Below are positions 11,295 through 23,033 of a stretch of DNA of 64,000 nt, in pieces. Each line of letters opens with the position of its first letter. Position 1 is the first letter of the stretch. The notes beneath the pieces were generated by a model that searched no databases, was not told where the DNA came from, and was given only the letters and a program-made list of their open reading frames with translations. The DNA is taken from positions 62,001 through 126,000 of the forward strand of contig JANATF010000010.1 of assembly GCA_029449245.1 (NCBI GenBank), in the 5' to 3' direction. The position numbers were made by a program, and so were the translations under genes. Source of the DNA: Mortierella alpina (Eukaryota > Mortierellomycota > Mortierellomycetes > Mortierellales > Mortierellaceae).

Positions 11295-12345
11295 ATGTTG
11301 CTATGTGGCTCTCATCCTATGGCTCGATCCATGCCACTACTGTACCCCGCGCGTGTGCTCAGTGAAGCCGTCAGGCGATCTCTGCAGAGAGAAAGAAACC
11401 CATCAAAAAAACGGCCAAAAAATTATTTTCTTTGGCCTCAGATTCCCACACTTGCAAGCAAGGCAGGCGGTGATGCAAGTGCTGCGGTGGGCAACCCAAA
11501 ATGTGCAAACTTCGTTGCTGGTGTCTTTTCTATTCTCGAGTGCCTTAAAGGATATTTTTCTTTGATCCTGTCAAGGAGCTGGCAGAGTGATGCACTGCTG
11601 CTAGCGTGGGCTATGTCTGGCCTGAGGAAACAAAAATCTGGTAACCAAGTTGATTAGCGGAAACTTTAAACGGAAAAAAGGGCGAAAAAAAAGGAAGTGC
11701 TACATGTACGAAACAATGCAAATAATGATGACTGAAGCCTGCGACACAACCAGCCAGCACAACAAGACAGAGTTCTCGTCTATGGAACGACTACCTCAGT
11801 CCCGATTCGCCCTCTGTCCCAGGTGGCAAGAAAACAACATGCCCTGAGGTCAAAGAGTCGAATCGATCCTTCTCTTCCATTGCTGACCCCTACATGTCTG
11901 AGCAGCACGGCACATTCGCTCGGCAGTGCAAACACGTCTCGGCGAGTACTCCTTGAATATATTCATGTGAATACCTCAATGCTGTTGGAGGACGACGGGC
12001 TAAGAAAGTCGATCTGACCGAGCTCCTGCAGTGAGATCGACTACATTACCAAGGGTGTGCTTTGACAAGTATAATATATTTGTGTGGTGTGGGTTTGGCC
12101 TACATAATGACTCTAGGAGCTGCGGTGCCCCTGCCTCTATCCTATTGGATTACGGCTTGGGTCAAAGAACATGGAGAGGAACCCCTGCGTTTTTTTTGTT
12201 GTTGCCTGGCTTGCAAGTGGTTCGGTATTCAGTGCCAATTGAATAGCCTGTGGCGCGAAATAGGAAAGAGCCGTTGTGGTCCCCATATGGAATCGAGTGT
12301 CAACAACCCGCTCCTGCCTAGACCTGGCAAGTGTTAGGTCGCTCT

Positions 12346-12353
12346 TATAAATA
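12346..12353 (+). promoter_or_regulatory. TATA box of the SLC1 transporter gene
   Basis: TATAAATA, 427 bases before the ATG at 12780. What follows (12365-12780) is a long C/T-rich stretch, as expected for an extended leader. Confidence 0.55.
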
Positions 12354-12779
12354 CTCGCCTCACCCCACTTCACTTCTTTTTTCTTCTTTTCTTCATCATC
12401 ACTCGATCACTCATCCTCCCTGTGCTTACCTTTGCCCTGTCCCGACAGCACCTATCACCCCCTCCTCATCCTCTCTTTCCCACCTTCTTCAGTCAAGTGT
12501 CCCTTGCTTCGGTAAATTCTCTTTTCTTTTTCTCTTTGGTAACCAGAATCTACTCAACGCTCCTGCACCCCCTTCGTTCGGTGCAGCGTCGGGCATTCAT
12601 TCTGTCGTCCCTGAGTTCGTCTCCCACAAGTCGCCGTCTTAAACCTCGGACCTTGTTCGCACACACTCACTTATCACTCCTGGGAAACTCAAAAAGATAC
12701 AAACAACAAAACAAACATTTTTTTAAAGTGTGCCCGACTGACAACCTCTCCTTTTTTTTTCCACATCACAGCCGCCAAA

Positions 12780-14405
12780 ATGAAGGTTGATAACACTAAC
12801 CCCGTCGTCTACGACGAGGCTCCCAAGAGCCGCGGCAAGGTTGCTAGCGCCTTCGTCACCGCCTTTGCGCCTGTCGCAATCCTCTTCCGCTTCTTGAAGA
12901 AGTACACCAACCTCACTATCTGGATTGTCATCAGCATGATCGTTGGTGTCATTGTCGGAAAGTTTGCGCCTGATTTTGCCGTTCAGATCGGACCCCTCGG
13001 AACCCTTTTCATCCGCATGATCCAAACCATTGTCGTAAGTTTTTTTTGACGCTGCTAATCTGATTATTGCCTACCTGCAAGTTACGGTGTAAGCGACCTG
13101 AAACTCAATTGTTTATTCACGCATGAATTCCCGTTGTGTCCTTCTTAAACGTAGGGTCCTCTGATCTTTTCTACTCTTGTTGTTGGTATCGCTGGTCATG
13201 GAGATGATATGATGAGAATTGGTCGTTTGGCCCTCAAGTCAATCATCTACTTTGAGGTGGTGACCACCTTCGCCCTCATCATCGGTCTTCTTTCTGTCAA
13301 CATCATCAAGCCTGGAAAGGGATTCAGCATGGACGGCCTGGTCGCCCCCAACGTTACCATGAAGAACATTACCTGGGTTACTGAGATGGAAACAATTGTC
13401 CCTCAGTCCTTCTTTGCCGTCATGGCCGACCCCAAGGCAGTCCTTGCTATTGTCTTCTGCGCCGTCATGTTCTCCGTTGCCATCATGAGAGCTGACCCCC
13501 AGTCCAAGAAGGTCATGCTTGATTTCAACGCTTCGCTGTCGAACATCATGTTCAAGGTTGTTGAGCTGGTCATGAACTATGCCCCCATCGGTATCGGCTG
13601 CGCCATTGCCGCCACTGTTGGCCAGTACGGTCTCGGAGCTTTGGTCGCTGCTGGAAAGTTGGTTGGAACTCTCTACGGTACCTTGATCGTCTTCGTCATC
13701 GTCATCCTCTTCCCCATCGTCCTGATGAGCCGCCTGCCTATCCGTGACTTTGGCCACGCAGTCGCCCAGCCTTTTATTATGGCCTTCGCCACTGCCTCCT
13801 CCGAGTCTGCTTTGCCCAAGGCCATGGAGAACATGGTTGCGTTTGGATGCCCCACCGAGATTGTCGCTTTCGTCATCCCTACCGGTTACTCCTTCAACTT
13901 GGACGGTTCGACTCTGTACCTCGCTCTCGCTGCCATGTTCTGTGCGCAGGTTGCTGGTGTTGAGAAGTCCCTTGGTCAGCAGATCATTATCATGCTCACT
14001 CTCATGTTGAGTTCCAAGGGTGTCGCTGCTGTTCCTCGTGCCTCTTTCATTGTTTTGACCTCGACGTTGGGCAATGCCGATATTCCTTTGGCTCCCCTTG
14101 CTTTGATCATGGGTGTTGATGCTTTCATGGACATGGCCCGTACCTCGATCAACGTCCTCGGTAACATGACTGCCTGTGCTGTTATCTCCAAGTGGGAGGG
14201 TCAGTTCCGTAACGATGAGTGGCACGCTCGCCAGGCCGGTCAGACTGCAGACACAATGGCTATGGATGAGGTCGAGTCTGAGGAGTTCCGCAACAACCAG
14301 ACCCTTGGCGGTCTCCATGCCGAGAAGGCCTCGATCCGCTCGAACTCATCCGGCATCCAGCCCCACACTGGCACAGCCCAGCACCGCGGTGACAACCTTG
14401 TATAG
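12780..14405 (+). CDS. Dicarboxylate/amino acid:cation symporter (SLC1/DAACS family), GltP/DctA type
   Basis: Exons 12780-13034 and 13155-14405 give 501 residues. This is a secondary transporter for acidic amino acids or C4-dicarboxylates coupled to H+ or Na+. The N-terminus (about 45 residues) and a C-terminal tail of about 65 residues are cytosolic and hydrophilic; between them lie eight membrane helices and two re-entrant hairpins. Visible motifs are ATASSESALPK (hairpin 1, about 296-306), IPTGYSFNLDGSTLY (about 326-340), LMLSSKGVAAVP (hairpin 2) and GVDAFMDMARTSINVLGN (about 405-422), which carries the substrate-contacting Asp, Arg and Asn. The SSES-ALP form and FNLDGSTLY match bacterial GltP/DctA better than animal glutamate transporters. 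Codon use is strongly biased to C-ending codons like its neighbours. AATAAA follows at about 14512. Confidence 0.93.
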
Positions 14406-14793
14406 ATTATACGGAATTCAGCCCTCATTCCCCCCCCCCCCCTAAAAGTGCTTTTTTTTGTATTCTCCTCCTCCCTTCCTCTCTTGTACACTAATAACTC
14501 GTCAACCTTTTGTAATAAAAAAAGAAAGACAATCATATATACACCCATACAATCTTTCTGAGAATGTTCTTGCGAGAAGGCAACGCGAGAAAGTGAGGCT
14601 GTGGGGTATCAATGGCGGGAGAAGAGGGGGGATGGCCGCGTAGGGTGGTCGTACGTGTTCTTTGCTGCCTACGCACGTGTACGTGACTCATTCTTGAGCT
14701 GGAGGGTGGAGGTGGAAAATTGTTTGTTGATCTCACTCTCTTTCTCTCTTTCTGCTTACCTTCGACCAAACTACGCCAATCAGCTAATCAACC
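14406..14793. other. Intergenic region SLC1 / GCD6
   Basis: 388 bases between two genes on the same strand. A run of 12 C at 14431-14442 and the SLC1 poly(A) signal are near its left end. No gene seen. Confidence 0.5.
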
Positions 14794-17363
14794 ATGCCAC
14801 CAAAGGAGAAGGTCGAATCCTCAGAGCAGGTCCTGCAGGCCGTCATTCTTGCAGATAGTTTCGACGAGCGCTTCCAACCCATCACCCTCGAGACTGCAAG
14901 GGTAATGCACCATGGAAAAAAACAAATTAAGAAAAAAAAGCACACTTCATGACCTGGTGCGTTCGCAGCAGCTGAGGCGTGTTTCTTCGTGGCTTCACCG
15001 TTAACACCTCAGCCCCCATTCCTTACACCTCTGCGCTCTTAGTGCCTGTTGCCACTCTGCAACGTCCCGTTAATCTCTTATACCTTCGAGTTCTTGGCGG
15101 TTGCAGGAGTTCAGGAGATCTTCGTCTTTTGCTGTTCCCATTCCGACAAGGTCAAGGCCTTTGTCAAGTAAGATCTATTATTTTCCTTGTGCTTTCCTCA
15201 GTTTTTTCTTCCTTCCTTGAACCAAGGCTGATCCTCCTTACCTTATTGCTCAACTCCTTCCTCGTAGGCAATATGGAAAGTCCTCGAATATGAAGATCCA
15301 CACGATCGTCTCTCAGGAGTGTATGTCTGTCGGCGACGCCATGAGAGAGCTGGACGCCAAACAGTTGATCGACACCGACTTTATCCTTGTCACAGGAGAT
15401 GTGGTCTCGAACATGAAGCTGGACAAGGTCTTGGAAGAGCATCGTGCCAGGAGACAAGCAGATAAGAGCGCTATTATGACCATGGTTCTCAAGAAGGCTA
15501 GCCCACTGCATCGGAGTCGGTATGTGCGTGTGTGTGTGTGTGCGCGCGCGCTTTGCCTCCTTCAATGGGACAACCCATGAAGACACGCTATCCCTTTGTG
15601 CATGAGTCACTGTGACACTTACAGGGAACATACGCAGAAAAGGATCCCCTCTAAGGCCATGTTATTCTCACTCACATACACACCGTTCCCTCCCTCTTTT
15701 GCTTTCGATAGATCTGTCGGCGATGGAGCAGTCTTTGTGCTGGATCAAGAGTCAGAGGAATGTTTACACTATCAGCCTGTCAAGGCCTTTAAAACCACAC
15801 GCCAGGACAGGAGAATGACCATGAACATGGAAGTCTTTGACAAACACCCCCAAGTCCAGATCCGTAACGACTTGATTGACTGTCAGATCGATATCTGCTC
15901 CGTGGAAGTCCCCGCCTTGTTCACAGAGAACTTTGATTACCAGGATATTCGTGAGGACTTTGTCCACGGCATCTTGACGTCAGATCTTCTTGGAAAGACG
16001 ATTCACTTTCATGAAGTCAGCGATGTCTATGCGGCCAGAGTTCGGAGTACGCAGATGTATGATGCCATCAGCAAGGATATCATCTCCAGATGGACTTTCC
16101 CCATGGTACCAGACAGCAACTTACAGGTCGGAGACTGTTACGAGTTCAGGCGCGGGCTGGTCTACAAGGAGAAGAGCGTCGTCTTGTCGAGGACATGTGT
16201 GGTCGAGGAGAAGGTCGTCATTGGAGCCAACACCCAAATCGCCGAGATGTCGGTCCTGTCAAATTGTGTCATTGGAAAGAACTGTGTCATTGGAGCCAAC
16301 GTCAAAATCGACAATGCTTATATCTGGGATAATGTCACCATCATGGACAACTGTGTGGTCCAACAGAGCATCATTGCCAACAATGCGGTCTTGGAGAAGG
16401 GTGTGACCGTCACCAAGGGATGCTTGATCTCGTTCAATGTCGTTATTGGAGCCAACACGACAGTACCAGAATATTCGCGCCTGACCACCTTGCCCGAGGA
16501 CGAGGATGATTCGGACGCCGAGTTGGTGTCGGAACCGACGGTCGTGGGCGCCACTGGACGCGGCCGCAACTTTAAGGAGGCAGAGGGTTCGGACGATGAA
16601 GACGAAGAGATCGATCTCAAGAACAAGCACGTCAACACACTGGCGTACGACTTGAACGCTCTCAAACTGGAGACCCAGGCCCAGGAGGAGGCATCAGCCT
16701 CCGAGTTTGAGAGCGAGGCCTCGGATGTAGAAGAGGAGGAGGTCAACCCTGCAGAGGAGCTGGATCGCGAGATCGCCCAGACTCTGGAGCGCGCGTTCAA
16801 GGACGGACATACTGTTGATATTGCTGCACTTGAGCTGAACACATTGCGCATGGCCTCGAACTCCAACTTCCATGAAATGCGTAAGCGCATTATCCCAGGT
16901 GTGCTCAAGAACATTGAAGCGGGCGCCAAGCCTGGATCCGGAAAGACTGTCAAGGAGATCTTGGTCCGGTGGGGTCCTCTCATTGGCAGGATGATTCACG
17001 ACGACGCCGATCAAGTCGACGGATTGTTCATTCTGCAGCGGTCCTGCGCAGCATTGCAGGCAGAGAAGACCTTCGGACCAGCCTTGCGTTACTTTTATGA
17101 CGAGGATGTCTTGGAAGAAGATGCCATCCTGAGCTGGTACTATGACGAGAGGAGCCAACAAGGCACACACCTTGAGACAAAGCTGCGTGAACTTGTAAGT
17201 CGTGTCGGTGGTTACTGTTTCATACTGATGGTGATTGTGAGGCATTGGCCGCGTCGCTAACATGACGCTCACCTTTTTTTTAATCGTCTAGACAACGCCG
17301 ATGATTCAATTCTTGGAGCAGGAAGACTCGGACTCGGACGAGGAAGAAGAGGACTCTGACTGA
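14794..17363 (+). CDS. GCD6: Translation initiation factor eIF2B, epsilon (catalytic) subunit
   Basis: Exons 14794-14901, 15043-15167, 15268-15519, 15712-17194 and 17292-17363 give 679 residues, close to other family members. eIF2B exchanges GDP for GTP on eIF2, and epsilon carries the exchange activity. From the N-terminus: a nucleotidyltransferase-like fold ([38 protein letters not shown]), then a left-handed beta helix built of hexapeptides ([20 protein letters not shown], about residues 330-420), a long acidic linker with [14 protein letters not shown], and the C-terminal W2/eIF5C HEAT domain ([22 protein letters not shown]). It ends in an acidic tail, [11 protein letters not shown], the usual eIF2-binding feature. 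A GT/GC dinucleotide repeat sits in intron 3 (15529-15550). AATAAA is at about 17463. Confidence 0.96.
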
Positions 17364-17549
17364 ATGGATGCTGCTGTCCATGATATCCCAAGATGAACGT
17401 GCGGGCTGGATACAAGGAGATCCAGTTGAAAGCGCTAAGCGCCATAGACGGCACAGCAATGAAATAAACCATGAACGAACGACTTACGATCGCGATTACA
17501 ATATATTACAAAGCTAAGTTGCTGTTCTGCTGCTTGGAGATGAGCCGTG

Positions 17550-20500
17550 TTACTTTCTGCCAAAGATTCCGCGCTTGTGTTTGCTACTGTCCGCACCCTC
17601 ATGCGAAGGTTCGAAGTCAAGAGCCAAGTGCAGGCGCCCGCCTGACCCGCTCAAAGGTGCCCAAAAGTCCGCGCGGTACTCGCCCGTATGGGCCTCTGTG
17701 TTGGGCTGGATGTACTCCCACACTCGAAGGTCAAATTCACCTAGATCCTTGTCGCTGCCAATCGTGTTGTGGTCCCTGACCAGGAAATTGATGGTCAGTG
17801 GATGACCAGTGATGCCTGGGACAACGACCGATTCACTCCAGTTGGGTGCCAGATTCTCCTTCTTGACCTTCGTCTTGAGTACATTCTTGCTGCCAACGGT
17901 GACCTTAACGTAAGGGTCGCTGGTGCCGCTCTTGTCCACGCCCATAAGGCCATCGGCCTCAATGACGTGGATCGTCAAATTGCCTGGCTCGCCCACAATA
18001 TCGCCGCTGTCAAAGACCATGGAGGTGCGTGAGCGGATTGATCCCACACTTGTGCGCGGCGCTGGGGAGGCACCGAGCGATGCTTCTGAGTTGGAGGGAC
18101 GAATGTTTGACGCTGGCTGAGCCACTGCAGCGGGCATCATCGATGGAGCTACAGCGAACTCCGTCGCAGGAACCTCAAGCGACGCCCTAGAGTCTGACTT
18201 TTTGTTGATGCCAAGGACCGATGCACCTGCGGAGAGGCCGCCAAAGACACCCTTGCCAACTGCGCCTACGCCCTTGCCCACGGTGCCAACACCTTTTATC
18301 GCGCCTTTGCCAACAGCTCCCGTGACATCCATTGCTCCATGACCAACTGCACCCACACCGCCTGCGACTGCACCAACACCAGCGATGCCGGCTTGGCCAA
18401 GCATCTGTCCACCAGAGCTTACAATTCCAACACCACCGCTAATGAAGGTCGACCCAAAGCCTGACTTTCTCTTGTTGGACGAAAGGAACTCTGGCATGAA
18501 CCGAATCCTTAATTGGACCTCGCCTTGCTTGTTCTTGTTTTGCAAGGGGACCAAAAACTCGTTGGGAAGAACCAGTTGAATGTTGCGCAAGTCCAGACTT
18601 CCAACACCGAGCGACTTGGACGTCGAGATTTGATTCCAGTCAAAGACTTCAAATGTGAATTGGTCTTCAGCACGGGAGGCCTATTACAAAGGAGAATATG
18701 CGATAGTTAATACCCTGCTTGATAGTATTGACGGGAAGAGTGTGCGAGAAGAGAGGATGTCATGAAAAGGACTCTTACAATAGGCACAACAAAGCTCTCG
18801 TTGTATTCCGGGTTCAGGGTTTTCTTGACAACCTCTGACTTATAAACGTCCTTGCCATTCACCTTGAAGACGACAAACGGGTCACTGGAGCCGCCGCGGT
18901 CAGCAGCAATTAGGTTCTTGGCGCGGACGAGGGTCACATTCATATTACCCATGTCTATAGCACAATGCAGTGATAAAATCAGTAAAACTTGCCTCCAAGT
19001 GTACAATGCACGCATGCGCCACTTGTGTTCGAAGATTGCAACTTACTGTCGAGACGCTCCTTCGGCAAAAGCTCGATAATGACAGGCAGGAACTCAAATT
19101 TCATGTGGAGGGCACCACGCTTCTCGTTCTTGTCAAGAATCGGGAAATGACCGCCATCTGCAGGTGCCGCTTCAAGAAGGGAGCGGATGTTGCTGGTGAA
19201 GATGCCAACAATAGGGTCCTTCTCCAAGGACGACTTTTCCTTGACCAATATAACCAGCTTGGCATACTCGAGCTCTTTGACAAAGATGTCGGCGGTCTCA
19301 TTCCACTTGGGATGACGAGACTTTTGGAGTTGCGACCTGAACTGATAGTTATCACTGTCCACGTAAAATTCGCAGTAGGTTCCAGCGCGGTCCAGCTCGG
19401 CCCCGATCAAGTGAGTGACCAAAATTCCAGAATCGTAATCCAACGCCTCGTGGTCGTAGATGGTTCCGGGAGGCAACATTACGGTTGTAGTGACTGAATC
19501 TGGCAAATTCTCGGCGGCGGGCTCAGTTGCGACAACAGCTTCAGCTGCAGCGTCAGCATTAGCTGCTGGTGTCGCAGCGGTGGCTGCGGTGGCTGCGGCT
19601 GCAGTCGCTGCGGCTATTTCGGCTTCCGTGGCCTCCTTTGCGAGCTTGAGCGATGGGTAAAATGACACCTCGTAATGCAGGTCGCCCTTCACAGAGCCGT
19701 CTTTCTGCTTCAGAGGCGCCCATCTGTCAATGGTCGGGCGTGAAACGTATCCAGCCTTGTCCGGGAGCTCCTCGACGATCTCGCTGACAGAAAGCTCGGT
19801 CTTGCCCAAAGTTCTGTCTTTGGAAATCTTTTGGAAATCAAAGCACTCGAACTCAAACACTTGCTTCACCGAGTTGACCGTGAGATAAAAGATCTCGTTC
19901 CAAACCGGATTCAGGTTGCTGTCAATGACTTTGGTGCGTCCGCGGCTCATCCCTTTATCGCCAGTAATGACAACATAGGGGTCTGAACTTCCTCCAATCT
20001 CCACATTGCGGAGCTCGCGACCGGAAAACATTTGAACGCGAAGGACACCGAAGGCTGGCTTGTGATCACTGGGGTTCATATCGTCGCCCATCAAAATGGG
20101 CTTCCAAAGGCCGGTGAGCTTGAGTTTTCCTGCACCCTCTCCGCCTTGGAGCGGGACCCAGTCCTCCTTGTCCGTTGTGTCCTTAATCAGCTTGCTAGCA
20201 GAAGCACCGTAGGATCCGATCACACTGCCCTCTGAAACCACTTCGACGCTGATCTGGGCAGACTCCAGGTCCGTGACAAAGAGATCGACCTCGGCACCCC
20301 AAGCAGGGTTGGCGCCAATCATTTTCTTAGTCGTGTGCGCAAGGCGTCCGTTCAGGTAAACGTTGCAGAGAGATTTTGTCTTGCCGGTGCGAGCAATGTC
20401 CTTGGCTTGTGCAATGTTGATAGCTAGAATGCCGGAGTTGGACACTACTGGGATCATCTCTGTACCATCTGCCGAAGGCTGGGGAGTCTGGACAGGGAAG

Positions 20501-23033
20501 TAGGCGGCACGAATACGGACAGCACCACGCTCCTTGCCGTTGCGCAGAACTTTGCACCAAACGTCGTCCTGAATGGGATCTTCTTCGAGAGTCTTGAGAT
20601 CAAAGTTGGCCTGACCCAATGGGCGGTCCTTTCGAACATTGTCCTTATCAAAGAGCTCCATGCAGACGACTTCGTTCAGGTTGTTGATCAAAATGACGTT
20701 GGTCTCATTCCAGACCGGATTCAGGCTATAGGGTGTAGGTGCATAGTTAGTGAGAGCCAACATCAGTCATCCCATGCAAACCTATGTCATATAACGGAAA
20801 CGTACGTGTCCTCTTTCACAGCGGTATGGGCCAGCTCAGGGCGGTTACCAAGGCGAATTTTCACGTAGGGGTCAGAGTTGCCAACCAGCTCCATGTTCTT
20901 GAGATCCTTGGCGTTATAGATTGTGAACTGCACTACACCGGCGGCTGCAGTCAATGACGCTCCACCGGTCATCATCTGCTCCAGATCGAGAGTATAGACA
21001 TTGGGAGCGTACATCATTGGTCCTAGAATGGCATGTGTCTGGTCACGAATGAACGACTGCAGACCTGGGATCTATTTTTGGGAACAAGTCATGGCTCAGA
21101 ACAATCAGATACGGTATCTTTTGGGATGCTCTCCCTTGCCTTCCACTGATCAAAGCCGAGCTGGATGCAGACGATAAAGCGAAATAAGAGAGCCTCACAT
21201 GAGCAATATCCATTCCAAAAGTCTCGCCACCGACAGGCTTGAGGACGTAGTCGATCTCTGGCGGCTCGAGGAAGCAAAAGTCGACAGTCTTCACATGAGG
21301 AAAGTTGGCAGTGAGCTTGAGCTTGAAGCGCATGTGCCCCTTGAAGGACATGTCCTCGACTAGGATGGGCATGCCGGCTGCGATAAGCCCCTTGCCAACG
21401 CGGATCGTTAGGCACACCTTAGGGTTGACCTGAGTGCGCAGCTCTCTAGGGGTCATATCTTCGGTATCTGTAGGCGTAAATGATACGCGCCAGTCCATAA
21501 GCTAAAGAGAGTGAGAAAGAGCGTTGCCATTAGAAGGTGCGTGACCGAGGTGCGCCAAGGCGTACATGTATAGAGTTCAGCTCCCGGAAGAAAGATGATT
21601 GACAATTTGCAGTTGGCACAAAAATTGCCAAGGGGAGCAGGAGGCAGGCCAGTGCATATGCCGCGTGAAACAGGGTTAATTTTAAGCGTCGGAGGACAGC
21701 CCAGTCCAAGACGATCAAGCGATAGGAGCGGTGAGGGCGAAGTGAGGGCGGAATTGTTGGGAGAGCAATCCAAAAGGCGGACATCAATGGCATATTGACA
21801 TAAAAATAACTTACCACGACATCGGGGTCTGTCTTGGGAAACGCCTTCACACTCTCGACACGAGGCGCCTTTGTCCCCAACGTGAAGGTCGTCAAGCGGA
21901 TGGAGTCCAGGAATGCCGGTGTCTGGTCGACCAAGATGCTGTCCACGACCTGCACAACGGTCGAGCTCAGGACGGGCTCGTAAATCAGCCAAAATTTAGC
22001 CATAAAGTTGTTGATCCACTCGGTCGACTCGGCTTGCTCCTCAATCTAGAGATGAGGTGAGTTGTCAACCTTTTGTCAGTTTTCCATCAATGCAAGAGTA
22101 GAAAGCGGTCCATGAAAGTTGAGGGGGGTATTGCTCAAGGCGGGACAGATCATAGAAAAAAAACATACCGCGTTTCTAATCAACTCGCGCGTAATATCGT
22201 CCCTGGCATTGCGACGGAATCGTCGGATCGAGTTCTTGTAGTAAGTCGCTAAGGGAAATTAGTGGGAGGACCGTGAGTGAGAATTCAGAGGCGGGTATCG
22301 CAATGTTCTGCAGGAAACCACACGCGCATCTGTTGTTGAGAACCCCTTTTTTTCGTTGTTCGCAACGAATCACAGAATGCAACATCGTTCACCGTCGCTT
22401 ACCTCCAAAGGCAATAATCAGAATAAGAGACACAAAGCCTCCTCCGAGCTTGAACACGATGAAGCATACGAGAGGAATCACGAACATCGCCACAGCATTA
22501 TGCCAGAAGGCTCCATAGAGGGCACTGCTGGCAAATTCGTCCATCCAGATGGACTTGTCCCGAAACTCGTTCGTGGGACCATCAGTGTGTTTGTATGCAT
22601 CTAACCAGCCGATACGTGATGCAGCGGGGAGAGCACCTGGGTTCTTGGCATCTGGAGCAGCTTGGACAGCGGCCGCTTCGCCGTTAGACTTGCCATTTTC
22701 CTTTGCTGAGAGGTCAGCTTTTTCGCTTTTGGCAGACGCTGGCGGCGATGGCTGTTGTTGTGAGGTGAGTGCTGGTAAATCGCCGTTGACCTGCTGAGGC
22801 TTCTCTGCTTTCTCAGCATCGAGTTTAGCGGTGCTTGGCAAGTCCACTGGACGAATGTCGGACGCAATAACAGTGCCGCCGATAGCCTTACCCAGAGCCG
22901 CATCCAAGCGAGCTTGTCCGGGGATTTTGGGCGACAAGCTCTCGTCCGGAGCTATGGGCGGCGACACCTCGATACCATTTAATGCCTGGGGCACGACGCC
23001 GTTCTGGCCAGCAGGCTGCTGGGTTGGATCCAT
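17550..23033 (-). CDS. Tricalbin / extended synaptotagmin: SMP domain plus six C2 domains
   Basis: Exons 23033-22403, 22248-22169, 22045-21815, 21501-21199, 21071-20806, 20725-19047, 18954-18779 and 18680-17550 join in phase to 1,498 residues, longer than yeast tricalbins (about 1,200-1,550). Tricalbins tether cortical ER to the plasma membrane and move lipids. Order: disordered N-terminus; a membrane hairpin (AVAMFVIPLVCFIVF and GGGFVSLILIIAFG, about 185-215); the SMP lipid-binding domain (about 240-430, WINNFMAKFWLIYEPVLS, FKLKLTANFPHVKTVDFCFL); and C2 domains starting near 460, 602, 729, 936, 1065 and 1370. Calcium-site residues are best kept in the SDPYV types (first, third, fifth and sixth C2). 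An Ala-rich linker lies at 871-905 and a Gly-Val-Lys repeat block at about 1195-1290. Divergent from PUS10. Confidence 0.94.

Larger units (their letters stand above)
7641..12779. other. 5.1-kb stretch without a supported gene
   Basis: The longest gene-poor stretch of the window. Open frames are all below about 100 codons, apart from one of 218 on the minus strand at 10638-11294 (see the candidate at 11070-11294) and one of 157 at 11184-11657, and none shows a family motif. From about 8000 to 10400 the DNA is visibly richer in A and T than the flanks. It contains a repeated 12-mer around a T tract (10366-10428) and, at its right end, the TATA box and C/T-rich leader of the SLC1 gene. I see no terminal repeats, target duplications, reverse-transcriptase or transposase blocks, so I cannot call it a mobile element. 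Confidence 0.5.

Noticed and set aside
13239-14318. 359-codon open frame on the minus strand
   Set aside because: It is the antisense shadow of the SLC1 gene. Its Asp/Gly/His-rich text results from the strong codon bias of the sense strand.
16318-16983. 221-codon minus-strand frame
   Set aside because: Antisense of the eIF2B epsilon exon. Ser-rich text mirrors the acidic codons.
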